A DNA stretch of 64,000 bases from Prosthecodimorpha hirschii (GTDB lineage Bacteria > Pseudomonadota > Alphaproteobacteria > Rhizobiales > Ancalomicrobiaceae), in NCBI RefSeq assembly GCF_001305515.1, contig NZ_LJYW01000001.1, positions 2,822,253 to 2,886,252 on the forward strand, given 5' to 3'. The notes under the pieces are model-generated. The model saw only the letters and a list, made by a program, of their open reading frames with translations. It had not been told where the DNA came from and ran no database searches. This document shows positions 36,469 to 45,134 of this stretch, piece by piece (within the stretch, counting starts at the first letter, position 1; each line of letters starts with the position of its first letter). The position numbers and the translations under genes were made by a program.

Positions 36469-37161
36469 TCAGTCCTCCGGGGTCCAGGCGACATAGGTCA
36501 GGCCGGCCTTGGCGAGCGGCTCGCGCATGCCGTAGAGGTCGAGGCCGAGCACGCCGGCGGCGAGCTTCTCGCGCTTGGAGGCCTCGTTGGCGAGCCGCGC
36601 CTCGCCGGCGATCGCGGTCGCCTCGGCCTCGCGGCGCGGCACGACCAGGACGCCGTCGTCGTCGGCCACGATCACGTCGCCGGGCTTGACCAGCGCGCCG
36701 GCGCAGACCACCGGCACGTTGACGGCGCCGAGCGTCGCCTTGACGGTGCCCTTGGCGGAAACGGCGCGCGACCAGACCGGGAAGCCCATCTCGGTCAAGG
36801 TCGCGACATCGCGGCAACCGGTGTCGATGATCAGGCCGATCACGCCGCGCGCCTTGAGCGCGGTGGCGAGCAGGTCGCCGAACATGCCGTCCGTGTTGTC
36901 GGCCGTGCAGGCGACCACCATCACGTCGCCGGGCCGGCACTGCTCGACCGCGACATGGATCATCCAGTTGTCGCCGGGCTGGGCCAGCACCGTGACGGCA
37001 TTGCCGGCGATCGCCGCGCCGGGCCAGATCGGCCGCATATAGGGCTTCAGGAGCCCGGACCGGCCGAGCGCCTCATGGGCGGTGGCGACGCCGAGCACGG
37101 CGAGGCGGTCGGCGACGCCTTGGTCGGTGCGCGGGGTGCCGGTGACGACGACGGGCTTCAT
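36469..37161 (-). CDS. galC: 4-carboxy-4-hydroxy-2-oxoadipate aldolase (GalC/LigK type)
   Basis: A 230-residue RraA-fold class II aldolase. [12 protein letters not shown], the [18 protein letters not shown] region and [12 protein letters not shown] with the Arg-Asp pair for pyruvate and Mg binding match LigK/GalC. It splits the hexanoate intermediate into pyruvate and oxaloacetate. The ATG overlaps the galB stop by 4 bp, and galD is next upstream, giving the complete lower gallate or protocatechuate 4,5-pathway. Confidence 0.9.
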   Translation of the reverse strand: MKPVVVTGTPRTDQGVADRLAVLGVATAHEALGRSGLLKPYMRPIWPGAAIAGNAVTVLAQPGDNWMIHVAVEQCRPGDVMVVACTADNTDGMFGDLLATALKARGVIGLIIDTGCRDVATLTEMGFPVWSRAVSAKGTVKATLGAVNVPVVCAGALVKPGDVIVADDDGVLVVPRREAEATAIAGEARLANEASKREKLAAGVLGLDLYGMREPLAKAGLTYVAWTPED

Positions 37162-37880
37162 GCCAGCACCTCGACGATTTCGGGGAAGATGCGCTGATAG
37201 GCTTCGCCATAGGTCATGGCCTTGCCGGAATTCCGCCCGCCCTGGACGCCGCGGTTGAGCGCCACGCGGGTATAGTATTCCCAAAGATGCTTCTGGGCGG
37301 CCAGCACCTCGAAGGCCTTGCGCTTGGTCTCCCAGACCTCGTCGATATTGAGGATCACGTTGGGTTTGTAGTTGCACTGCTCGGGCTGATGCGGCTCGAA
37401 CAGGAACACCGGCGGGGCCGCATAGGCGAGGTCCGGGTTCGGCTTGTGGCCGGCCGCCTGGGCGATGATGCGCGCCTCCTGGGCGAAGCGGGTCGCCTCC
37501 GGGTGGTCGACATTGTAGGGGTCTTCGAGCGAGTGGGTCAGCACGAAGGCCGGCTTGAGATCGCGGTAGATGTCGACCAGCCGGTCGAGCATCTCGGGCG
37601 TCGGGTGCAGCGGATAGTCGCCGGCATCGAAGAGCTCGATCTCGGCGCCGAGGGTGGCGGCGGCCCGCTCGGCCTCGTCGCGGCGCTGCGCCTTGACCTC
37701 GGCGAGCGAGACGCCGCCCTTCTTCCAGGCCCACTGGCTTTCGCCGCGCTCGCCGAAGGACAGGCAGACGATCTTCATCCGGTAGCCGCGGGCGGCATGC
37801 AGCGCGATCGCGCCGCCCGCGCGCCAGACGAAGTCGCCCGGATGGGCGGTGACGACGAGGCCGGTCTTGTCGGTGGCCAT
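37158..37880 (-). CDS. galB: 4-oxalomesaconate hydratase (GalB, PIG-L family)
   Basis: A 240-residue LmbE/PIG-L-fold metalloenzyme. The N-terminal motif [20 protein letters not shown] replaces the deacetylase AHPDDE, as in Pseudomonas GalB, and [18 protein letters not shown] carries further zinc ligands. GalB hydrates the enol form of 4-oxalomesaconate to 4-carboxy-4-hydroxy-2-oxoadipate, the substrate of galC. It is coupled to galC by an ATGA overlap and follows galD by 32 bp. Confidence 0.91.
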   Translation of the reverse strand: MATDKTGLVVTAHPGDFVWRAGGAIALHAARGYRMKIVCLSFGERGESQWAWKKGGVSLAEVKAQRRDEAERAAATLGAEIELFDAGDYPLHPTPEMLDRLVDIYRDLKPAFVLTHSLEDPYNVDHPEATRFAQEARIIAQAAGHKPNPDLAYAAPPVFLFEPHQPEQCNYKPNVILNIDEVWETKRKAFEVLAAQKHLWEYYTRVALNRGVQGGRNSGKAMTYGEAYQRIFPEIVEVLA

Positions 37881-37912
37881 GGAACCCTCTGTGGATCGGA
37901 TGCGAAGCAGGA

Positions 37913-39025
37913 TCAGGCGGCGTCGCGGGCCGGCGCGGCGGCGGCCTCGGCGAGGTCCTCATGCGCGAAGGCGATGCCGTCGAAGAGCAGGCGCGCGGTG
38001 CGCAACAGGCCGGCGCGCTCGATGACCGGCGCCTCCGGGCTGCCGCCGACCGTCAGGACGACGCTGAATTCGCCGGTCGGATGCTCGATCGAGAGCGTCT
38101 TGTCGGCGCCGGCCGGGACTTGCGCGACCGCGGCGGCCGGGCTGCCCGGCAGCATGGCGGCGGTGGCGACGCTGACAGCGGCGAAGACGCCGATCGAGGC
38201 GTGGCACTCGTGCGGGATGAAGCTGCGCGTGGCGAGCGTGCCGCCGGCCGCCGGCGGCGCGACCAGGCACATCTTCGGCACGACCTTCTTCGACACGTCG
38301 CCGAGCCCCATCAGCCGACCGGCCTCGAGCCGGATCTCCTCCAGCCGCGCCTTGAGGTCCTGGTCCTTGTCGAGCAGGTCGCGCGGCTCCAGGCCGGTGC
38401 GTCCGACCGCAGCCGCGGCCAGCACCACGACCGGCATGCCGTTGTCGATCAGGGTGCAGTCGACGCCGGCGACCCGGTCGACGGCGTGACCGGTCGGCAG
38501 GAGCGCGCCGCAGACCGAGCCTTCGGTGTCCATGAAGGCGACCGCGATCGGCGCGGCCGTGCCCGGCACGCCGTCGATCCGCGCCGCGCCGCCGTAGCGC
38601 ACGCGCCGGTTCGGCGTCTCGACGGTCAGTTCCGCCAGCGTGCCGGTGTTCAGCGTCAGCACCCGCACGGTGGTGCGGCCGTCGCTCGCGGCGATCAGCC
38701 CGCGTTCGATCGCGAAGGGGCCGATGCCGGCGAGGATGTTGCCGCAATTGGGCGTGTAGTCGATGCGCGCCTCGTTGACGAGGACCTGGCCGAACAGGAA
38801 TTCCACGTCCGCGCCGGGCTTCGTCGAGCGGGCGACGATGGCGATCTTGCTGGTCAGCGGATGGGCGCCGCCGAGGCCGTCGACCTGCCGGCTGTCCGGC
38901 GAGCCCATCACCGAGAGGATCAGCCGGTCGCGCGCGGCCGGGTCGGCGGGCAGGTCGGCGGCGAGGAAATAGGCGCCCTTCGAGGTTCCGCCCCGGATCA
39001 GCATGCAGGGGACGCGCGGTTGCAT
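37913..39025 (-). CDS. galD: 4-oxalomesaconate tautomerase (GalD, PrpF family)
   Basis: A 370-residue PrpF-fold isomerase. [20 protein letters not shown] at the N-terminus with the K of [21 protein letters not shown], and the [19 protein letters not shown] block with its cysteine mark the GalD/LigU group, which converts the keto form of 4-oxalomesaconate to the enol form. GGGAGGAG precedes the ATG at 39025. A 34-nt site about 56 bp upstream is near-identical to one between the LysR and ligA genes, so galD is probably under the same LysR regulator. Confidence 0.91.
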   Translation of the reverse strand: MQPRVPCMLIRGGTSKGAYFLAADLPADPAARDRLILSVMGSPDSRQVDGLGGAHPLTSKIAIVARSTKPGADVEFLFGQVLVNEARIDYTPNCGNILAGIGPFAIERGLIAASDGRTTVRVLTLNTGTLAELTVETPNRRVRYGGAARIDGVPGTAAPIAVAFMDTEGSVCGALLPTGHAVDRVAGVDCTLIDNGMPVVVLAAAAVGRTGLEPRDLLDKDQDLKARLEEIRLEAGRLMGLGDVSKKVVPKMCLVAPPAAGGTLATRSFIPHECHASIGVFAAVSVATAAMLPGSPAAAVAQVPAGADKTLSIEHPTGEFSVVLTVGGSPEAPVIERAGLLRTARLLFDGIAFAHEDLAEAAAAPARDAA

Positions 39026-39080
39026 GGCTCTCCTCCCGAACCTCGTTGTGACGGAGAGGAGTTCTGAGCCCGGATGCGTC

Positions 39081-39114
39081 ATGCAGCAAATGCTTTGTTT
39101 GGCGCCTTTCATGA
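39081..39114 (-). promoter_or_regulatory. 34-nt regulator site A, upstream of galD
   Basis: On the minus strand this reads TCATGAAAGGC, then GCCAAACAAAGC, then ATTTGCTGCAT. It matches site B (40102-40135) at 30 of 34 positions by direct comparison. It sits 56-89 bp upstream of the galD start, a typical place for a LysR-family activator, and lies between the LysR gene end and galD. Confidence 0.75.
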
Positions 39115-39121
39115 ATGAGAT

Positions 39122-40060
39122 TCAGGTATGCGCCGTCCCGCCCGGCTCATCCTCGTCGCCGTCGGCGGCATTCGGGCTGAACTCCTCGACCACGTAGCGG
39201 CGCAGCTCCTCGGCCAGCGGCGAGAGGGGCGCGGCCCGGCGCGAGACGATGCCGATCTGGCGGGTGACGCCCGGATTGCGTAGGCGCATGACATGCAGGT
39301 CGCCACGGTCGAGCGTGTCGAGGGCGAGGCGGGGCACCACGGTCATGCCGAGCCCGGCGCGCACCAGCGCGATGGCGGTCGCGACATGCTGGACCTCGTA
39401 GCGCCAGGACAGCTGTTCGCGCCGGCTGCCGAGCGCGTCGTCGATCATCATGCGGTTGCCGGTCTGCTGGCTGATGCGGATCAGCGGCACGCCCTCCAGC
39501 TCGGCCCAGCTGGCGGTCGGCCGCGCCGCGAAAACGTGATCGGCGCGGCAGACCAGCACGAAGGGTTCGCGCGCCAGGAGATCGACCTCGAAATCCCAGC
39601 GATGCGCGGCGAGCAGCGTGATGCCGAACTCGATCGTGCCTTCGGCGACATGGCGGGCGATCTCGGAGGCGGAATTGTCGTAGACCTGGACGGTCACGTC
39701 CGGATGGGCACGGCGGAAGCGCATCAGCACGGCCGGCAGGCGCCCGGCCGCGATGGTCGGCAGGCAGCCGACGGCGATGCGTTCCTGGCGCGCCTTGCCG
39801 GTGCCGCGCAGGTCCTCGAGCGAGGCCGCCAGGCCCTCGATGGTCGCCTTGACGCGCGGCAGCAGGTCGAGCCCGGCCGGCGTCAGCGCCACCTCGCGCG
39901 TGGTGCGCGCCAGGAGCCGGACGCCGAGATCGTCCTCGAGCTTGCGCATGCGGTGGCTGAGCGCGGTCTGCGACAGATTGAGATGGGCGGCGGCCTGCTG
40001 GAAGCTGCCGCGTTCCGCGATGGCCAGGAAGGCGTGCAGGCCGAGAAAGTCGATGCGCAT
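39122..40060 (-). CDS. LysR-family regulator of the gal/lig genes (probable)
   Basis: A 312-residue LTTR: winged HTH in LHAFLAIAERGSFQQAAAHL and LSQTALSHRMRKLEDDLGV, then an effector domain (RIAVGCLPTIAAGRLPAVL to the C-terminus). It lies between galD (same strand) and the divergent hydrolase-ligA gene. The two 34-nt near-identical sites bracketing it upstream and downstream are its likely operators. The inducer is probably an intermediate or substrate such as gallate, protocatechuate or 4-oxalomesaconate (inference). Confidence 0.88.
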   Translation of the reverse strand: MRIDFLGLHAFLAIAERGSFQQAAAHLNLSQTALSHRMRKLEDDLGVRLLARTTREVALTPAGLDLLPRVKATIEGLAASLEDLRGTGKARQERIAVGCLPTIAAGRLPAVLMRFRRAHPDVTVQVYDNSASEIARHVAEGTIEFGITLLAAHRWDFEVDLLAREPFVLVCRADHVFAARPTASWAELEGVPLIRISQQTGNRMMIDDALGSRREQLSWRYEVQHVATAIALVRAGLGMTVVPRLALDTLDRGDLHVMRLRNPGVTRQIGIVSRRAAPLSPLAEELRRYVVEEFSPNAADGDEDEPGGTAHT

Positions 40061-40101
40061 GACGGCATTCCGTTACGGTCGATCGTTCCTATGAATCTAT
40101 T

Positions 40102-40135
40102 TCATGAAAGGCACAAAACAAACCATTTGCTTCAT
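40102..40135 (+). promoter_or_regulatory. 34-nt regulator site B, between LysR gene and hydrolase-ligA
   Basis: On the plus strand this reads TCATGAAAGGC, then ACAAAACAAACC, then ATTTGCTTCAT. It is 41 bp upstream of the divergent LysR gene start and about 150 bp upstream of the hydrolase-ligA start, and differs from site A at only 4 of 34 positions. It could serve both autoregulation and activation. Confidence 0.75.
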
Positions 40136-40285
40136 TTGTCCGCATTCCAGCATCTAACCGCCGGAGGACCGGCCGGAAGAGCCGGACCGGGCGGGACGGA
40201 GCATGGCGCCGACAAGGCGGCCGCGGCATCCGATCCGCGCTCCGCTCCGAAAGCAACGACAGCGCTTTCCCTGGGATGAAACGCC

Positions 40286-41317
40286 GTGCAGATCGTCCTT
40301 CTACCGGGCCTTCTCTGTGACGCGAGCATGTGGAGCGGCCAGATCGCGGCGCTTCAGCCCCATGCCGACGTCGTGGTGGCCGATTTCTCGCAGCTGGACC
40401 AGATCGGCGCCATGGCCGAGGCGGCGCTGGCGCTCAGGGACGGCCCGATCGTCGCGGTCGGCCATTCGATGGGTGGCCGGGTCGCGCTGGAGATGGTGCG
40501 CCGGGCGCCGGAGCGGATCGCCAAGCTGGTCCTGCTCGATACCGGCGCGCGACCGCGCCGCGAGGGCGAGGAGGCGACCCGGCAGGTGCTGGTCGATCTC
40601 GCCGACCGGGACGGCATGGCGGCGCTGGCCGCGCGCTGGCTGCCGCCGATGGTGCACGAGGACCGCATCGGCGATGCCGGCCTGATGGAACCGCTCGGCG
40701 CCATGGTGCTGCGCGCCACGCCGGAGCAGCATCGCCGCCAGATCCGCGCCCTGCTCGACCGGCCCGATGCGCTGCCGCAATTGGGCGCCATCCGCTGCCC
40801 GACCCTGGTCATGGTCGGCCGGCAGGACCGCTGGAGCCCGCTCGCCCAGAACGAGGAGATCGCCGCCGCGATCCCGGGCGCCGAACTGGTCGTCATCGAG
40901 AACAGCGGCCACATGGCCCCGGCCGAACAGCCCGCACAGGTGACCGCCGCGCTCCTGCGCTTCCTCGGACTGCCCGAGACGCCCGCCGACAGCATCCCGG
41001 CCGTGCCGCTGTTCGACCGCGCCCGCTCGCGGCGCGGCTACCGGATCAACAAGATGGCGATGGGCCTGTCCAGGCCCGAAAACCGCGCCGCCTTCCTGGC
41101 CGGCGAGGAGGCCTATCTGGACCGCTTCGGCCTCTCCGCCGAGGAGAAGCGGGCCGTGATGGCGCGCGACTGGCGCGAGATGGTCCGGCTGGGCGGCAAC
41201 CTCTTCTTCATTCTCAAGATTTCCGCCGTGGACCCGGTCCGCATCACCGAGATCGGGGCACATCAGGCCGGCATGGACCACGACACGTTCCTGCGCGAGC
41301 GACTGGGGAAGCGATAA
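40286..41317 (+). CDS. Alpha/beta-hydrolase fused to protocatechuate 4,5-dioxygenase alpha subunit (LigA)
   Basis: A 343-residue fusion. Residues 1-235 form an alpha/beta-hydrolase with a full triad: Ser61 (VGHSMGG), Asp181 (GRQDRW), His209 (NSGHMAP). Residues about 243-343 (YRINKMAMGLSRPENRAAF to the end) are a LigA chain, which caps the LigB active site. The GTG at 40286 follows GGGATGA; the stop overlaps the ligB ATG by 1 bp, ensuring equal production. LigA is normally a separate chain of about 120-140 residues, or the C-terminal part of gallate dioxygenase. The hydrolase may open a lactone such as pyrone dicarboxylate or work on an ester precursor; this is speculative. Confidence 0.88.
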   Translation: MQIVLLPGLLCDASMWSGQIAALQPHADVVVADFSQLDQIGAMAEAALALRDGPIVAVGHSMGGRVALEMVRRAPERIAKLVLLDTGARPRREGEEATRQVLVDLADRDGMAALAARWLPPMVHEDRIGDAGLMEPLGAMVLRATPEQHRRQIRALLDRPDALPQLGAIRCPTLVMVGRQDRWSPLAQNEEIAAAIPGAELVVIENSGHMAPAEQPAQVTAALLRFLGLPETPADSIPAVPLFDRARSRRGYRINKMAMGLSRPENRAAFLAGEEAYLDRFGLSAEEKRAVMARDWREMVRLGGNLFFILKISAVDPVRITEIGAHQAGMDHDTFLRERLGKR

Positions 41318-42237
41318 TGGCCAAGCTGATCGGAGGTCTCGGCACCTCGCATGTGCCCTCGATCGCCGCCGCGATCGACAAGGGCCTGGCCGGCACGGAC
41401 GCCTGGAAGCCGTTCTTCGACGGCTATGTTCCGGCCAAGGAGTGGATCGCCCGCGCGAAGCCCGACATCGCCGTGGTGATCTTCAACGATCACGGGAATT
41501 CGTTCTTCCTCGACCGCGTGCCGACCTTCGCGGTCGGCTGCGCGGAGGAGTATCGCCCGGTCGACGAGGGCTGGGGACCGCGCCCGATCCCGCCCTTCGA
41601 GGGCGCGGCCGACTTCTCCTGGCACCTGATCGATACGCTGGTCGACAGCCGCTTCGACCCGATGATCTGCCAGGAGATCGAGGTCGATCACGGCCTGCAG
41701 GTGCCGCTGGAGCTGTTCTTCGGCCGCCCGGAGGCCTGGCCGGTCCGGGTGGTGCCGATCTTCGTCAACGTGATCCAGTATCCGATCCCGCTGCCGAGCC
41801 GCTGCTACGAGATGGGTCGGGTGCTGCGCCAGGCGATCGAGTCCTGGCCGGGCGACGAGCGCGTCGTGGTGATCGGCACCGGCGGCCTGTCGCACCAGCT
41901 GCAGGGCTCGCGCGCCGGCTTCGTCAATCCGGAGGCGGACCGCGCCTTCCTGAAGGACATCGCGACCGATCCGGACCGCCTGGCCGCCATGTCGCGCGAG
42001 CGCTACGTCGAGATGTTCGGCAGCGAAGGCGCCGAGCTGATGATGTGGCTGGTCATGCGCGGCGCCATGGACCGCGACGTGGTCGTCCGCCACACGCACT
42101 ATTTCGTGCCGGCCTCGATGACCGGCGCCGGCATGATCGTGATGGAGAATGCCGCCACGGCCGAGGAAGCCGACCCGGTGGCGCCGTCCCCCGGCCCAGA
42201 GGCGCCGGCGACCGACCCGGAGGTGCAGGCCGCATGA
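41317..42237 (+). CDS. ligB: Protocatechuate 4,5-/gallate dioxygenase beta subunit (LigB)
   Basis: A 306-residue class III extradiol dioxygenase. Fe(II) ligands are His12 (GTSHVPSI), His59 (FNDHGNSFF) and Glu240 (GSEGAELMM); His193 in GTGGLSHQLQGSRAG is the catalytic base. Spacing matches Sphingobium LigB with a constant offset of two. A proline- and alanine-rich tail (about 285-306) is an extra. With the LigA domain encoded just upstream it forms the extradiol enzyme; since galD, galB and galC are next door but ligC and ligI are not seen, gallate is a plausible main substrate. Confidence 0.92.
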   Translation: MAKLIGGLGTSHVPSIAAAIDKGLAGTDAWKPFFDGYVPAKEWIARAKPDIAVVIFNDHGNSFFLDRVPTFAVGCAEEYRPVDEGWGPRPIPPFEGAADFSWHLIDTLVDSRFDPMICQEIEVDHGLQVPLELFFGRPEAWPVRVVPIFVNVIQYPIPLPSRCYEMGRVLRQAIESWPGDERVVVIGTGGLSHQLQGSRAGFVNPEADRAFLKDIATDPDRLAAMSRERYVEMFGSEGAELMMWLVMRGAMDRDVVVRHTHYFVPASMTGAGMIVMENAATAEEADPVAPSPGPEAPATDPEVQAA

Positions 42238-42566
42238 GCACGACCTTCTGGCTGATGGTCTGCCGGCACCGGCCCGGCCTCGACGCGCTCCGCGCCGCCC
42301 ACCGCGACGCGCACCGCGCCCATGTCGCCTCCGGCGGCGGCGGGCTCGCCCGGGTCCTGGTCGGCAGCGCCACCACGGCCGAGGACGGCGCCAGCCCGAC
42401 CGGCAATTTCGGCATCCTGGAGGCCGCCTCGCGCGAGGCCGCTGAGGCTTTCGCGGCAGCCGACCCCTATGCCCTGGCGGGCCTCGTCGAGACGATCGAG
42501 ATCACGCCGCTTTCGGCGCAGTTCCAGGCGCATCGGATCGATCCGATGACGCCGCGCGCCGCCTGA
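42234..42566 (+). CDS. YciI-like small protein
   Basis: A 110-residue protein with a ferredoxin-like YciI pattern: MVCRHRPGLDALRAAHRDAHRAHV carries the conserved His region, and AFAAADPYALAGLVETIEI is the typical DPY block. YciI-family members are often small isomerase- or hydrolase-like helpers in aromatic pathways (for example muconolactone-type chemistry). It overlaps the ligB stop by 4 bp, so it is cotranslated with the dioxygenase. Precise role unknown. Confidence 0.8.
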   Translation: MSTTFWLMVCRHRPGLDALRAAHRDAHRAHVASGGGGLARVLVGSATTAEDGASPTGNFGILEAASREAAEAFAAADPYALAGLVETIEITPLSAQFQAHRIDPMTPRAA

Positions 42567-42628
42567 AGTCGAAATCGGAACGAAGCCGGCCGGTACGATC
42601 CGGACCGGCTCCCATCGGGAGGAAGACG

Positions 42629-43801
42629 ATGCACAGACGGACCCTGCTCAAGACCGGTGTGGCCGCCCTCGCGGTTGGCCTCGCCGCCATGCCGGCGCGC
42701 GCGGAAGAGACCGTGAAGATCGGCCTGATCCTGCCGCTGACCGGCCCCTTTGCCTCGACGGGCCGGCAGATCGACGCGGCGGTCAAGCTCTACATGGCGC
42801 AGAACGGCGATACCGTCGCCGGCAAGAAGCTGCAGCTGATCGTCAAGGACGATACCGGCGTCGCCGACGTGACCAAGCGCATGGCGCAGGAACTGATCGT
42901 CAACGAGAAGGTCGCGGTGCTGGCCGGCTTCGGCCTGACGCCGCTGGCGCTGGCCACCGCCCCGCTGGCGACGCAGTCGAAGACCCCGCAGGTGGTCATG
43001 GCGGCCGCGACCTCGATCATCACCGAGGCCTCGCCCTTCGTCGTCCGCACCAGCTTCACCGCCGCCCAGGCGACCGTGCCGCTCGCCGAATGGGCGTCCA
43101 AGAACGAGATCAAGAAGGTGGTCTCGATCGTTTCCGACTACGGCCCGGGCATCGATGTCGAGAAGTCCTTCTCGGAGACCTTCACCAAGGCCGGCGGGAC
43201 CATCGAGAACCTGCGCGTGCCGCTGGCCAATCCGGACTTCGCGCCCTTCCTGCAGAAGGTCGCCGATGCCAAGCCGGACGCGCTGCTGGCCTTCGTGCCG
43301 TCCGGCGTCGGCGCCCAGTTCATGCGCCAGTTCGTCGAGCGCGGCCTGGACAAGAGCGGCATCAAGCTGATCGCCGAGGGCAGCGTCACCGACGACGACC
43401 TCCTCAACGGCGTCGGCGACGTGGCGCTCGGCGTGGTCACCTCGCACCACTATTCGGCCGCCCATGACAGCGCCGAGAACAAGGCCTTCGTCGAAGCCTT
43501 CAAGAAGGCGGCCGGCTTCCGCCCGAACTTCATGGCCATGGGCGGCTATGACGGCATGCACCTGATCTACGAAGGCCTCAAGAAGACCAACGGCGCCGGC
43601 GGCGAAGCGCTGGTGACCGCCATGAAGGGCATGAGCTGGACGAGCCCGCGCGGCCCGGTCTCGATCGACCCGCAGACCCGCGACATCGTCCAGAACATCT
43701 ATGTCCGCAAGGTCGCCCGCGTGAACGGCGAACTCTACAACGTCGAGTTCGCCACGACGCCGAACGTCAAGGACCCGGTCAAGGCCGCCAAGGCCAACTG
43801 A
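42629..43801 (+). CDS. LivK-type ABC substrate-binding protein, copy 1
   Basis: A 390-residue periplasmic binding protein. The signal HRRTLLKTGVAALAVGLAAM has an Arg pair and may use the Tat route. The mature part (KIGLILPLTGPFASTGRQID, GYDGMHLIYEGLKK) is of the branched-chain amino acid/aromatic acid type. It is closely similar, roughly four residues in five by eye, to the protein at 47030. A terminator-like hairpin follows. Given vanAB next door, a ligand such as vanillate or another aromatic acid is likely. Confidence 0.9.
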   Translation: MHRRTLLKTGVAALAVGLAAMPARAEETVKIGLILPLTGPFASTGRQIDAAVKLYMAQNGDTVAGKKLQLIVKDDTGVADVTKRMAQELIVNEKVAVLAGFGLTPLALATAPLATQSKTPQVVMAAATSIITEASPFVVRTSFTAAQATVPLAEWASKNEIKKVVSIVSDYGPGIDVEKSFSETFTKAGGTIENLRVPLANPDFAPFLQKVADAKPDALLAFVPSGVGAQFMRQFVERGLDKSGIKLIAEGSVTDDDLLNGVGDVALGVVTSHHYSAAHDSAENKAFVEAFKKAAGFRPNFMAMGGYDGMHLIYEGLKKTNGAGGEALVTAMKGMSWTSPRGPVSIDPQTRDIVQNIYVRKVARVNGELYNVEFATTPNVKDPVKAAKAN

Positions 43802-43886
43802 CCGGCCGCTCCCCCCACGACACGACTGGGTCGGGCCCACGGACCCGACCGCTTCTCCAGGCCCGATCCCGCAAGCCCGCCCTGCC

Positions 43887-43904
43887 CCCCGCCTTTCGGC
43901 GGGG
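43887..43904 (+). terminator. Rho-independent-like terminator after binding-protein copy 1
   Basis: CCCCGCC (43887-43893), loop TTTC, GGCGGGG (43898-43904), followed by TGGTTT. It separates the binding-protein gene from vanA. Confidence 0.65.
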
Positions 43905-43927
43905 TGGTTTCCGCACATCCGAATCGA

Positions 43928-44024
43928 CCTGTACACAGGAAGACCGCCGGAGCCGCTGACAAGGCGTCGCACCCTGCGTAGAAACCCGCAATTTCCGTTG
44001 AATTTTTCCAATGTCTGTATACAG
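43928..44024. promoter_or_regulatory. Two palindromic sites upstream of vanA, GntR-type
   Basis: CCTGT-AC-ACAGG (43928-43939) and the perfect palindrome CTGTATACAG (44015-44024) lie 109 and 24 bp before the vanA ATG. Both share CTGTAYACAG, the shape of operators bound by GntR/FadR-class dimers, and a GntR regulator is encoded as the third gene of this unit. The proximal site would block transcription initiation or clearance when occupied. Confidence 0.6.
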
Positions 44025-44047
44025 TCCCTGACCAGGGAGGAACGACA

Positions 44048-45130
44048 ATGACCGAGACCAAGACGTTCCCGTTGAATGCCTGGTACGCCGCCGCCTGGGG
44101 CCACGAGGTCAAGCGCGACCTGACCGCCCGTACGGTCTGCGGCAAGGACATGGTGCTCTACCGCAAGGGCGACGGCACCGCGGTGGCGCTGGAGGATGCC
44201 TGCTGGCATCGCCTGTTGCCGCTCTCGATGGGCCATCTGCGCGGCGACGAGGTGGTCTGCGGCTATCACGGCCTGGTCTTCGATGCCGGCGGCCGCTGCA
44301 CCTACATGCCGGCGCAGAAGACGATCAATCCGTCGGCCTGCGTGCGCGCCTTCCCGGTCGTCGAGCGCCACCGCATGATCTGGGTCTGGCCGGGCGATCC
44401 GGCCTTGGCCGACCCGGCAAAGATGCCCGATTTCCACTGGAACGACGGCACCGAGTGGATCGGCGAGGGCGGCACCTTCTATTCCATGAAGTGCGACTAC
44501 CGGCTGGTCATCGACAACCTGATGGACCTGACCCACGAGACTTATGTCCATGCCGGCTCGATCGGCGACGACGCCATCACGGCGACGCCGTTCGACGTGA
44601 CCCATACCGATCGCTCCGCGACGCTGACCCGCTGGATGATCGACATCGAGCCGCCGCCCTTCTGGGAGAAGCAGCTCGGCCGGCCCGGCAGCCGCGTCGA
44701 CCGCTGGCAGATCATCACCTTCCAGGCTCCGACCATCATCTCCGGCGATGTCGGCGTGGCCGTGCACGGCACCGGCGCACCGGACGGCGACCGCCGGCAG
44801 GGCGTCAACGGCCATTTCCTGGCCGCGATCACGCCCGAGACCGCGACCACCTGCCACTATCACTGGAATTTCGTCCGCACCTTCCACAAGGAGGACGCGG
44901 CTCTGACGGCGACCCTCACCAAGGCCCATGTCAACGACGGCAAGGGGCTCTACGACCAGGATTTCGAGGTCCTGGAGGCGCAGCAGAAGGCGATCGACCG
45001 CAATCCGCGCATGCCCTTCTACAATCTCAACATCGACGCCGGCGCGCTCTGGGCGCGGCGTCTGATCGACCACATGATCGAGGCCGAGAGCCCCGGTTCG
45101 GCCTTCCGTCCCGGCGTGGCGGCGGAGTGA
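44048..45130 (+). CDS. vanA: Vanillate O-demethylase oxygenase subunit
   Basis: A 360-residue Rieske oxygenase. The [2Fe-2S] centre uses Cys52, His54, Cys71 and His74 (CWHR...CGYHG). The mononuclear iron site lies in NLMDLTHETYVHAGS with His163 and His168. It demethylates vanillate to protocatechuate with formaldehyde release; related enzymes also act on syringate, giving gallate-type products. CAGGGAGG precedes the ATG. vanB follows 4 bp after the stop. Confidence 0.92.
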   Translation: MTETKTFPLNAWYAAAWGHEVKRDLTARTVCGKDMVLYRKGDGTAVALEDACWHRLLPLSMGHLRGDEVVCGYHGLVFDAGGRCTYMPAQKTINPSACVRAFPVVERHRMIWVWPGDPALADPAKMPDFHWNDGTEWIGEGGTFYSMKCDYRLVIDNLMDLTHETYVHAGSIGDDAITATPFDVTHTDRSATLTRWMIDIEPPPFWEKQLGRPGSRVDRWQIITFQAPTIISGDVGVAVHGTGAPDGDRRQGVNGHFLAAITPETATTCHYHWNFVRTFHKEDAALTATLTKAHVNDGKGLYDQDFEVLEAQQKAIDRNPRMPFYNLNIDAGALWARRLIDHMIEAESPGSAFRPGVAAE

Positions 45131-45134
45131 GCCG

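Noticed and set aside
39081-40135. The two 34-nt sites as terminal inverted repeats of a mobile element carrying the LysR gene
   Set aside because: The interval holds only a complete LysR gene, no transposase is present, and both sites sit at promoter distance from functionally linked genes, so an operator pair explains them better.
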